Source: Fusarium oxysporum f. sp. lycopersici 4287 (lineage: Eukaryota > Ascomycota > Sordariomycetes > Hypocreales > Nectriaceae). From it: DNA of 64,000 bases. Positions within the stretch are counted from its first letter, which is position 1. Each line of letters begins with the position of its first letter. Location: the NCBI RefSeq assembly GCF_000149955.1, contig NW_017264845.1, forward strand, positions 377,472 to 441,471. Reading direction: 5' to 3'. Below are positions 53,471-64,000 of the stretch, piece by piece. The notes below the pieces were generated by a model that saw only the letters and a list, made by a program, of their open reading frames with translations, did no database searches and was not told where the DNA came from. A program made the translations under genes and the position numbers.

Positions 53471-54211
53471 ATGCCACTACACTTAGTAAATAATATGCAT
53501 CCCCGCAAAAGGCTTTGTGCGCCTATCTACTTTGAACCTGAAATAATAAAGGATTCTGCTATAACGAAGCTTGATGCACTAGAGAATCTCAAGCTAAGTC
53601 AAGAATGGGTTAATAATTCTATATTTTTAAACGAGGATGGGTCTTTCTCACATCAGGTTCTTAACAAAAGATCCATTCAAGTTTATACACAGAAAGCTTC
53701 TCTACTTATAACTACACTCTTTTACTCACTAGGATCAAAAGACTCAGAAGAAGCACCGAGACTACAAGAACAAAGGCTACGCAGTGCTCGACGCCAACTG
53801 CTAGTCTCGCTCCTAGCGCACGCGTGGCTATGGGGAAGGCCCAAAGTGTTAGATAACAAAGGTAATCTGGTCCCTTATGAAAAAAGGAGAGTACTTGCCC
53901 CCCAGGATATTCTGAATTTCTTTATTAAGGTTCGGGCTCGTGAGGCAAGTTATACCTATAAAGAAGTACGGGAATTTCTAGATAAAGGCATACAAAAGGT
54001 TTTTTTATATGAGGATATATCTAAGTGGAACGCAACAGGGGTTATTGCATGTCTGAGGTGGGATCAATCCCATAACCTACATAATGGGGGCCCATGGTGC
54101 TCTTGTCGGCTCGAGAGGAAACTCCCACCACCTTACCAAGAAGTATCCCTGGTCAATGGCTCGGTTTGGGACGTCAATTTAGACCCTGATGACTTGAAGA
54201 AAATGGAGTAA
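53471..54211 (+). CDS. Hypothetical protein, 246 aa
   Basis: Single open frame. Not recognised. The N-terminal part (MHPRKRLCAPIYFEPEIIKD) and the helical middle (RLRSARRQLLVSLLAHAWLW) suggest a soluble, basic protein. Trp and Cys cluster near the C-terminus (CLRWDQSHNLHNGGPWCSC). No signal peptide or membrane segment. Codon use and length argue for a real gene. It has an upstream in-frame ATG pair (MPLHLVNNMHP), so initiation could be at 53471 or 53495. Divergent from the MADS-like gene, with which it may share regulation. Confidence 0.55.
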   Translation: MPLHLVNNMHPRKRLCAPIYFEPEIIKDSAITKLDALENLKLSQEWVNNSIFLNEDGSFSHQVLNKRSIQVYTQKASLLITTLFYSLGSKDSEEAPRLQEQRLRSARRQLLVSLLAHAWLWGRPKVLDNKGNLVPYEKRRVLAPQDILNFFIKVRAREASYTYKEVREFLDKGIQKVFLYEDISKWNATGVIACLRWDQSHNLHNGGPWCSCRLERKLPPPYQEVSLVNGSVWDVNLDPDDLKKME

Positions 54212-55121
54212 AATACAGTGGAGGAGTTCCACCTCTGGATCAGCTGAGATCACTCGGGGCTTCCCGACTGACTCGTTCATTGGCTTATTCGGAAGGTCAC
54301 ATCGAGGCTGTGCTGAGAATCAAGGAACACATAGAGGGCTTGACTTTCACTACATTTGTCATATTATCATCCTATAGTGCCCCGACAGTTGTAGTCAATG
54401 AGCTGAACCACCTCATATTTAGGAAATTGAAAGCATGAAGTTCCCAATATTCAACCTTTCATAAATTATTCTAGAGACACATTTGCTTGTTTCTTGTTTC
54501 TGTATATCGCGGGGTTTCATGGGTAATGTGCCTCACTGCCTCTTGATCCAGGAGCCACGTCATTATCAGCATGGGCTAGAAGCTGCTTCCGTGGCCGCTG
54601 GTCCGACAACAAGTCATAATAAGACACGATTGTCAAAAGCTGAAACCCCGGTTCGAGTATGGTCACACGTTAAGGCGCAGCTGGAATTGTGTAGTCCAGT
54701 TTGTATGCTCGGTGGGTGAAAGCTAACTCTATACTACACCTATCAGACGTCGTAGAGGCAAGAAAAGATGCAAGCTCATGCGAGGAAGGGGAGAAGCTTG
54801 CAGGACAAGGAGGGCGAAGTGAAACTGTATTTAGAAGTCCGAGCTGATCTGCAACAACTGTTGGATGGATATATACAAAAGGCCCAATAGGTTCTTCCCT
54901 TTGGCCCTCCATCACAAGCGGCTTCGTCATCATTTCAAAGGTGAGAGCATTATGCCTGGAGTTCGGTAGGAAGTCAAGCCCGTAGGATCTCATGACTGGC
55001 CTCGTATTGGCTCATCACACGGTTCAACAGTGTTGTCAAAGTATTTAAGGGACATCGTCACCCAGTCCAAGGAATTTGCAACTTCATCTCTTTCCCCTCA
55101 ATCTATGCTCTCTCCTCGATA
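54212..55121. other. Intergenic, no gene recognised
   Basis: Short frames only. The final 60 bases (tcatctctttcccctcaatctatgctctctcctcg) are CT-rich and likely the core promoter of the gene at 55122. Confidence 0.5.
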
Positions 55122-56619
55122 ATGGATCATATGCTTTCTGTCAGCTCCTTCCCTTGGCTCTCAGTGGACGAATTCACTGGCTCCAATCAGTCAATGGGCT
55201 CTAAACAACAATCTCATCCACGCGAAGCAAACGAAAATCTCTGTGAGCTTTCTACCGAAGCTATCATGGCGGGCAGCTCCATCAACTTTGTGCCAGGCAT
55301 GTCTGCGTCCATGACGTTAGGATATACTCTTGCCCGACTTGGGCTTCCTTTAGACATCCAAAGCATTATGCAGGGATTCTCCTTTGGGATAGCCGATGCC
55401 TTCTCCTACAACAATATGGGCAATCTTGACTGTTTTGCCAATGCAGTTCTAAACGGTAATGGGGTTGTATCTTCTCAAACAGGAGTGCAATCCTTCTCTG
55501 GTCAACTGTGGGGTATCTCAGGATCACCATATTCCGCAGAGGAACATCCCACTGGCTACGACAACGGCGAGGGCTTCTTCGGCTTTCTGGCCTCCAGACT
55601 GACAGAAGAACCTGCAGGTAATTTCCATTTTGGAGATACTTGCGAAACGGATCCTTCTAGTATCCTTCAAGAGCAATGCGAAGGAATCACTGCAGGATCA
55701 CTTTCTCCTGTTAATTCCGGATCTCAAGACGACAACCTTCCTGAAATTCCAACAGAAACCCAATCTGAAGGCATTAGATACGACCAACCGGACGCCTTTA
55801 GTGATTTAGTGGAGGGTCTCAGCGGCGACGTGTATTCTCCAAGCTGTGGCACTGGAAGCCCGACGCTGCCACAAGACAGTATCAGCGTCGCTCAAGGGCC
55901 AGAATCTAATCAGGAGGCCGCCACCTGCCTCGCATCGTGTATCAACCTGGTTGGCTGTCATACTCAGTCCTCGGAACCTGAAGTGCCTGAAACCACCGAA
56001 GAGCCATCTTCTCCGATGAGACCTTCTATCGATATTATCGATCTCACTCTCGACAGCGATAAGACGCCTGCTAATACAGCAACCCCCAACACCAATGGTG
56101 CTACTAGCTGCACTGCAGATGCGGTTGTTGCGGGTCTGCCATTGATGCCAAATGGTATAAACCGGAGGACAGAGTCAAGCCGCAGTAAAAGACGGAATCA
56201 GCAGAAGCGGAAAAGGCGTCATGAAGATGTGCCGTCCTTCCCCGAGATAGTGACTCTCCGGGTGATATCAGTGAAGGCTGAGAAAGAAAACGGAAATGGG
56301 GTTCATGGAGACCGTGGAGTTCATTCGACATAAGTCAAGGAAATGGAAAGCCAAGGAATCCAACGAAGAATGCATCCTCAAGCTTCAAGAAGTGGTATCC
56401 TTCGAGATGATGGTCCAGGGTGGGAGCTTTGGGCGCATCAACATTCACAAGAGCGAGGATGGTAACACATATAAAGGAACAGAGCTTCTTATGGAGTACA
56501 TGGTAGTGCTTTCGAAAGATGAGGCAGAGAAGGTCTTAGATGACCCTGAGAAGTCTCTTGGCACTCGTTGTCACCTTCTACAGGAGCAGAATAGATCAAA
56601 AGCCCCGCGAGTAGCATAG
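55122..56619 (+). pseudogene. Orphan nuclear-like protein in two overlapping frames
   Basis: A 403-aa frame (55122-56333) overlaps a second frame (56296-56619) shifted by one. The first is Ser/Gly/Glu-rich and mostly disordered, then has IDIIDLTLDSD (a SUMO-interacting-type motif, about residue 309) and a strong basic nuclear signal (SRSKRRNQQKRKRRHED). It is followed by a structured start (VTLRVISVKAEKENG). The second frame continues naturally from there (GFMETVEFIRHKSRKWKAK, then LKLQEVVSFEMMVQGGS). A single extra G in AATGGGG at about 56300 would explain the split. Function unknown; nuclear location is inferred. It could also be two genes, but the overlap and the logical junction favour one broken gene. 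Confidence 0.55.
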
Positions 56620-56899
56620 ACGTTGAGATCAAAAAATATAGAAAATAATAAGGTCAATTAGGTTAGCTTAGCTTTCTGGGTTACAACACCTGTTTCGGAG
56701 ATCTCTATACTGTCTCCAAGTTGTCAAATCTTTTGCGAAGGGCAGACTTTCTTCACCCCTGACAATTTGGGATCCCAAAATAGACCAAGCTCACTGCCGG
56801 TAGACACTGTTTGATAAGCAACGGAACGGCAGAATGCAGAAAATAGACTTGGTAAATGACTCATATGATATATGATTTCCGCTACTTGACTGAAGGCCA

Positions 56900-57853
56900 T
56901 TACGCTATACGTGCTCGCTTGGTTTCATTAGCAGTTTCTGAATCTTCTCGTGGCCGTTTGTTATCCATATGAACTACCCCTGCCGGGCAACTTGGGTTGC
57001 GGCTCGAACCGCCTCCTCTGTCAGTTCCCGAATCTTCTCGTGGTCCCTCGTTGTCAGGAGGGACATCATTGTCTTCCCCTCCGGTGTGGCTTGCTTCGTC
57101 AATCGTATTTGGTGCTCCTTTAGCCTCTAGAACTTCGTGTGGTTGCTCGTTGTCAGGCTGGGTATCATCGTCTTCCCCTGGCATGCAGCTTGATTCGCGG
57201 CTTGTGTTCAGAATAGTTGGTGAGAGGCATATTTCCCATTCCTCAAGCTTTCGTACTAGAAACATTTTCCTTTCTCGCCGTGCAATCTGAGAATAACTTA
57301 ATTGCTGAATGCCAAATCTTCTCCAAGGTCTCGCTCCTAGATTGAACAGGAGGTTGATTGTCTCCCATGCGCCTTGTTCGTCTTGTATCCCGAGTATGGC
57401 ATATATGACTGGTGTTGCAGATGATCCATCTAAAATATCAGGATCTATATCACCTTCTCTAGTATAAGCACGTATATGCTCATGTAGCCCTCTCCAGGCG
57501 GCACCATGTAAGCCATTAGCAGAGAACGGCTGTAGTGGGTTTGCTTTCTTCTTTAAAAGTAAAGCAGATGTTTCTAAGTGTCCTGAACGGATGGCCAGGA
57601 ATAAAGCAAGACTTAAGTCCCTCTGTTTGTCTTTGGAGTCAAACTGCACTAGGAAACGAACGACCTCGGTCATTCCTCTAGATGCAGCTAAACACAGCGG
57701 GGAGAGCGTTGCTATACAAGTATATTCCTCGGTATAATTCTGGTAGAGAGAGGCGCGAAGAGGATCATAAGATGTGGGGGAAATGCTTCCAAAGTGGACA
57801 TAGGTAATGCTGCAGGCAGGGAAGCCAAAAGAAGTAGGGTTTAAGAGAGCCAT
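56900..57853 (-). CDS. Ankyrin-repeat protein with acidic repeat tail, 317 aa
   Basis: Residues about 45-130 form ankyrin-like helices (LSPLCLAASRGMTEVVRFL, LALFLAIRSGHLETSALLL, NGLHGAAWRGLHEHI), followed by a further helical pair (TPVIYAILGIQ...WETINLLFNLGARPW). The C-terminal 100 residues contain three imperfect copies of an acidic unit (DNEQPHEV, DNEGPREDS, DNKRPREDS). The protein ends in a basic KRARIA, so it may be nuclear. No other domain is seen. It is in the same orientation as the ankyrin gene at 58336 and may be related to it. Function is not known. Confidence 0.75.
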   Translation of the reverse strand: MALLNPTSFGFPACSITYVHFGSISPTSYDPLRASLYQNYTEEYTCIATLSPLCLAASRGMTEVVRFLVQFDSKDKQRDLSLALFLAIRSGHLETSALLLKKKANPLQPFSANGLHGAAWRGLHEHIRAYTREGDIDPDILDGSSATPVIYAILGIQDEQGAWETINLLFNLGARPWRRFGIQQLSYSQIARRERKMFLVRKLEEWEICLSPTILNTSRESSCMPGEDDDTQPDNEQPHEVLEAKGAPNTIDEASHTGGEDNDVPPDNEGPREDSGTDRGGGSSRNPSCPAGVVHMDNKRPREDSETANETKRARIA

Positions 57854-58335
57854 TATGGATTGAGTTGTTATGGATGAAGAGTAATGATGAAATAAGATAT
57901 TTGAAGCTGGATGAGCTACTTTGTGGAAGGCTTGGATGGTGGTAGGGAAGGAAGTCAGGAGGGGATTAGGAGGGGGGGGTGGTCCTTAAATACTGCACTA
58001 GGCCCAAGTAGTATGAGTAATCACTTGATGGGAGTGTGTATTATTGGGTTTTTGCATGCCGAGGATCAGTTGTCTAAGCCTTGTCGGTTGACCGGCCTCA
58101 TGACCACGAAAGGTTGGCAACGAGCGGAGTCCCCTTTTACAATCGCGTGGGCAGACGGGGCTTGTGCCCAGTATGTGATAGCGATGAGGAACGGGGTATG
58201 ACACGGTGTTGAAGCAGCCGCAGCCGTAGCCTACCTGGAAGTTTGACTCGGTCATGATAACAGCTCCTGTATGAGCAGCTTATAGCAGTATCAGACTGTA
58301 TCTATTGAGGCTATCTACTTAGTGCAAGTATAACG
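57854..58335. other. Intergenic between two ankyrin genes
   Basis: No gene recognised. Includes the promoter of the gene ending at 56900. Confidence 0.5.
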
Positions 58336-59171
58336 TCAGCCCGTAAGAGACCGACATTTATCTTCAAGCCAAGCTACCAGATCATTGCTTTTTCCCATCG
58401 CCCTGGCAAGATCAGCGCATTTCCAATGATACTCCCAATCCCCCAGAGTATCTAAAGCATCCCTATCCAGATCTATAAACACTGAGAAAACCTCTTTGAT
58501 TTGTTCATCATCCTCTAGGTAGAGTGCATGAACAGCAGGCGGGATTGAATCTATATCACAGGCACCTTGTAAATGAAACTTGTGATAAAGGTGCTGTATA
58601 AAATGGCTCCGGCCTGTTCTCGCAGCCATATGCGCAGTATTTAAGGTATTGCCGGATTCGTTCCTCTCAGCAAGAAGTGGAATAACATGGGAATGTCCTT
58701 GAAGACAAGCTAGTGACAGAGGGCTGACAAGCCCGTTATCTTCGTGGGGATCAGGAAATTGTAGAAAATACTTGACAGCCGTCACGTTTCCTAGATATGT
58801 TGCTGCGGATAGTGGTGTGACAAAGATGTTACAGCGTCTTCCGGGTACAAAGACTAGAGCTCCAGTGGAAGAATTGGCTTCGAAGTCGTCGAACGGGAAG
58901 ATGTTTTGGTCAAGGTTCATGCGGCATCGGTAACTATATCCTTCCGATTCACGAATTTGACGCTCGATCCAAGGCCGGATACTTCTGCGGTCGTATGTCT
59001 CGACTTCTTTAGAAAGTATAGCGCAGTTGTCGCATAAAAGCTAGATTGAGTGAGTTATGGAATGGACTATTAAGGATATATCGAATAACCAACCTTGAGG
59101 CTATCTGATAGTCGCCATTTGGGTTTGTTTTCAAGCCCTTGGAAGCAGCTTGAACAGCAGGGCGAGTCCAT
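58336..59171 (-). CDS. Ankyrin-repeat protein with N-terminal CxxC finger, 260 aa
   Basis: Exon 1 is 59171-59094 and exon 2 is 59040-58336, with a 53-bp intron (gttggt...atctag) that keeps frame. The N-terminus has MDSPCCSSCFQGLENKPKW and, across the splice, LLCDNCAIL: a CxxC...CxxC pair likely to bind zinc, as in fungal ankyrin or heterokaryon-incompatibility-related proteins. Ankyrin units follow: TPLSAATYLGNVTAVKYFL, SPLSLACLQGHSHVIPLLA and NTAHMAARTGRSHFIQHLY. The C-terminus is helical and acidic. No lesion is seen. It is probably a paralogue or partner of the ankyrin gene downstream in the same orientation. Confidence 0.75.
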
Positions 59172-60250
59172 ATTGAGTGGCTTGTCTGAGAAGTGTTGTA
59201 AGACGGGAGATGGATGAAAGAACTAAGAAAAAAAAGGAAGGGGACGATGTAGGACGAGGATAAGGCGGGGGGGACGTATCATAAGTACTTACTTAGACAC
59301 TTCTCCTAGCACGTGTCATTGGCTAAACCGCCTTAGGCATACACAGCCCTCGTGGGTGATATCTGAAGCTCGGCATCCACCGAAGATTCGGGGCGACTCG
59401 TATCGACACCGCCAAGTTCTAGGCCTTGTTGCCTTAACATCCACCATACACATGGACCCTGAAGACATCACGGTTGTGTTCAGTCATGCACGTGTCATGA
59501 TGGTCATTATCTAGGCCGCAGAGACATCTTCCAAAGCAGATAGGTGTTCCGCTGGCCACCTGATCAACTATAAGGACTCTTCCCTTATCCAACATTATTG
59601 CAATGCTGGTGCTCCACGAATCAGTCAACGCCATGCAAAGACCATTCTCCACGAATCACATTCTCTGACATCGCCAGCCGGCTATGGAAGAAGCATAATA
59701 TGTCTTTTTGTAAAGTTTCATGACGTCTTACGCATAATGGGCCATCCTGATGACTTCATTGTCGAAGATTCCACCTGCCAAATGAAGCCTGATATGATAT
59801 TGAGTTGTAGAGTAAGCCTCCTGATCGTGCCAACTCCTCTGTAGCATGCAGGGGCGTCTGGATAAAGTAGCTAAGGGGTCGGTGGCACCTATAGATTCGA
59901 GCTCATGCCGTTTATCTCCCAATCCTTGCAGTTTCATTACATAGCCACAACTTCATCTTATTCCAATAGACTTTTTTCATTAAACACGGAAGATTATAAT
60001 ACTATAGTAACTTTGTGCTAGTAGCTGCTATGAGGTCAAGCTTATTTAAGCATAAAGAAAAGGCGAAATGATATTGGTCGAAATGTCGAACAATTCGACG
60101 GATATGCCAGTTACACCTATTGACTTCTTGAATAGCCTTGTCGACATTGAGAAAAGGGCTAGAATAAAGAGCATTCTCTGTACCATGCTGTCTAATGACC
60201 GAAGCAATATAATAGTAGACTAAAGACTATATGTGGTTAATACAAAAGCC
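59172..60250. other. Intergenic, no gene recognised
   Basis: Only short frames. The left 100 bases are the promoter of the gene starting at 59171. The right part should hold the missing 3' end of the regulator ending at 60251, but I see no such coding sequence. Confidence 0.5.
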
Positions 60251-61650
<1,400 letters not shown>

Positions 61651-62523
61651 GGCTGTATTTACTTAGCTTCGATATGCAACCGAGACTATATTTGTATGAT
61701 GATTTAAGGAGTATGGTTGAAGTATTGGTTATATAAGTCTCTGACTGAGACCCGGAAACTCGCCGGTAAACACTTATCGACTCGATGCGGCGAATAAGTC
61801 GGATATTAATAATAAGTGATTGAGAATATCGAAAGGCGGCTGGCGTAGGTTCTGATCTAATATCTGGAGGGTATTTGTATTTGTGGCCAAGTATTCTCTG
61901 AAGTTAAGTGTGAAATAATAAGCCAAACCGAGACTTAGAACATGTAGGTCCTGGGTGCTTGAACGTTCTTATACTGCAACTCATGCTAACAGGGGGTAGC
62001 ACCAAGTACTGTGCGGTGGGTCGAAACTTTGCGAATGCTCCAGTCGCATTAATAGAACAACTCTCGCCGCAGTCCTTTAAGAGGCTCGTAAGAAACATTA
62101 ATCATAGAAGTGGGATAGAAGCTAAAGATATGTGTATGTTGATGCTCTATTTCCCGTAAACGCAGGAGATGACGTCTCTTGCCATAATGATGGATACTGG
62201 TTGAACGACATGTTTAGTGTAAAACGTTACTACTCTTTCTGTTATGGCGGCTATAAAGACCGTTACTTAGTTATGCGGTAACTTTATATAGAATAAACAG
62301 TAGCAGATCTATGCTAGATGAAATAAGGGATTGTAGACATAACACAGGCTAAACCAGATGATTTCTATAAAAAGAAATTAAATAAATTAAATAAATAAAT
62401 AAAGAAACGGTAGAATTTAGGTTAATCCTATTTATAACAACAGCTTCGGATGAAATTCCTACTAACACATTGCTAAACCCTGACTTATACCGCAGCGCGC
62501 TTCATCTCTGACATTCCAAGTTA
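61651..62523. other. Intergenic, no gene recognised
   Basis: AT-rich in 62220-62410 (ttaaataaattaaataaataaataaag). Otherwise only short frames. Confidence 0.5.
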
Positions 62524-63990
62524 TTAAGATCTCGTGGGTAGACTTCGACGTCCACCTTGCCATATCTGGCACTGTCGGTATGAGTACCACCATTCAATTA
62601 TACCACTCAAGAACACTTCGAACCACATGGTCATTTTCTTATCCAAATGCGCGTCAGATGTCTCAATCCTGGCTATATAAGGGCGGTTTTCGTTATTGAT
62701 TTCAAAGCCGAAGCAAAGCCTTGAGGGGGATTCAATAGTGATAGGAGGACTAAGACGGTCTAAGCGAACCTGCCCTACGCAAGCCCTGCTTCCATCTGAG
62801 TAGTCCAGCAAAAGACCTATGAATTCAGGTGATCCTTTCGTCACTCGACAACAAGGAGTCACCGCAACGACATTCTCAACGCTGGCTTGAGACCAGTGAA
62901 AGTCTTCACAGACATGCAAACCCGGATGTAGAGATACAGGTTTGGGGGCATCTAAAACTCTGGGTTGTCTCGGCGCTTTTGAGTCGAATATTAGGCCCCT
63001 CATAGCAGAGGGGTGTGAGTCGAAAAAGAAGTGACCGGGTTCCCCATTTGAAATATCAAGGAGCTCCCAGTTGCAGTTTGATAGCGATGCTGCTAAATCG
63101 ATACCCCAAGTTAAAATCTTCAAAAGAACCCGAGCTTCTTTCGAGAACGCTCTTGTTCTGACTATGATTCTGGGTGGTTCCACAAAGCATGTTCTTCACT
63201 TCCTCGCCATGGCCAAAGCAGCTGGTGTACCCCTGACCATCGACGATATCCAACGCGCCAGTGATAGAACACTCCTCGCGTGTGAGTATGGAGGGTGATG
63301 GGAGCAGGATTACAGCAGACTGAGAAGCCGGTGATTTCAGGACGATTGTATTGGAACATAGACATTCGCCGCGGTGCCTTGTCCGTCATTCCGTGAAAGT
63401 TCACACTTCGTGATGGCTTGAAAGGATGACGCGGAATAGCAAAAGAATCTAAAGTTCGTGTGCTATACTCGTGGCAACTGTCGCGACATGACAAATAACG
63501 TAGTAAGAGGCCCTGTGTTTTTGGCATTCTTTAGCCACTCCAATTACCCATGCATTGTGCGGGATGGGTGGCTTACATTGGTATAGAACTCCATGAGCCC
63601 CTCAGAGTTTCGAATCGGCAATCCTTTCCAGAACACACCAGGTATACAACTTACAGTTGGAGGCTCTTCATACCGACTCCATATCAATCTCTTTACACCG
63701 CGGTGGTCTTCGGCCACATAGACAGCCAAGGGTGCTAGCCAGTCGTCCGTCCTTTGAGGCTCGTTGATTAGAGACCTGAAGTAGACTTCACCTTCGTACG
63801 TCACATAATTCCCACGAAACGGAGCCCGCACGGTGAAGGAAGACTGAAAGGGTTTCTTGCAGGTGAGCCCCAGTATGTTTATCCTCGCGGCGTCGTCTTG
63901 AAGCAAGTATTGAGCTATCTCCCGTCGTAGCTCACCTGCCAGGGTTCCGAAGAGTTTGAGCCGCGACTCTATGGTTTTCAGAAGCCACAT
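62524..63990 (-). pseudogene. Conserved fungal hypothetical protein (F-box-like N-terminus), decayed; may extend beyond the window
   Basis: The 5' part (63990-63544) encodes GELRREIAQYLLQDDAAR, an F-box-like start, and then LIWSRYEEPPTVSCIPGVFWKGL. An intron from GTAAGC (about 63577) to an acceptor near 63497 leads on to [21 protein letters not shown]. The 3' part (62524-63183) has VENVVAVTPCC, FIGLLLDYSDGSRACVGQVRL and GIIEWWYSYRQCQIW, seen in a family of hypothetical proteins of Fusarium and Colletotrichum as I recall it. A TGA at 63196-63198 and frame changes near 63300 break the middle. The frame is open upstream to the window edge, so the start may lie outside. Function unknown. Confidence 0.55.
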
Positions 63991-64000
63991 GCGCCGCTCT

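Overview
The window looks like a filamentous ascomycete chromosome, most likely a Sordariomycete of the Fusarium/Colletotrichum type. This rests on the gene content (fungal transcription factors, a CFEM/PTH11-like receptor, a NACHT receptor of the HET-E type, a DUF3435 tyrosine recombinase), on short 47-90 bp introns with CTAAC-like branch points, and on AT-rich blocks and C-to-T type nonsense codons that suggest repeat-induced point mutation. No species is claimed.

This is an accessory, transposon-dominated region. From left to right: a Mutator-like element with perfect 104-bp inverted ends (186-3076); an MFS transporter relic; an intact amidohydrolase (4833-6558); hAT element 1 (6597-9590) abutting the 3' fragment of a cytochrome P450; a tiny two-exon zinc-finger gene; an SDR dehydrogenase; and a three-exon transcription-factor-like gene. 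Then comes a broken NACHT receptor gene whose pieces (16102-16458 and 19745-19988) are separated by hAT element 2 with a perfect 8-bp duplication, and whose 5' side ends at hAT element 3 (19989-22996), which keeps an open transposase frame.

From 23.9 to 38.0 kb is a stack of insertions: a Mutator-type MITE with a 9-10-bp duplication, two solo LTRs each with a 5-bp duplication, an inverted-repeat DNA element split by a Gypsy/chromovirus with identical LTRs (25537-31274), and a full-length Tad-like LINE with a 17-bp duplication (about 32016-38008). An assembly gap of 651 N follows.

The right half is gene-richer. It holds an eight-exon CFEM receptor with one damaged splice acceptor; a Zn2Cys6 regulator (one in-frame TGA) divergent from a peroxisomal acyl-CoA ligase-like gene (one missing base); an intact 788-aa DUF3435 recombinase (48381-51152) whose sequence gap falls inside an intron; a short LINE-derived copy; a MADS-like small protein divergent from an orphan gene; a nuclear-looking orphan with a SUMO-interacting-type motif; two ankyrin proteins; a C2H2/fungal_trans regulator cut short at its 3' end; and a decayed conserved hypothetical that reaches the window edge. 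Many host genes carry one or two lesions while several transposons look young, so the region reads as decaying accessory sequence with recent transposition.
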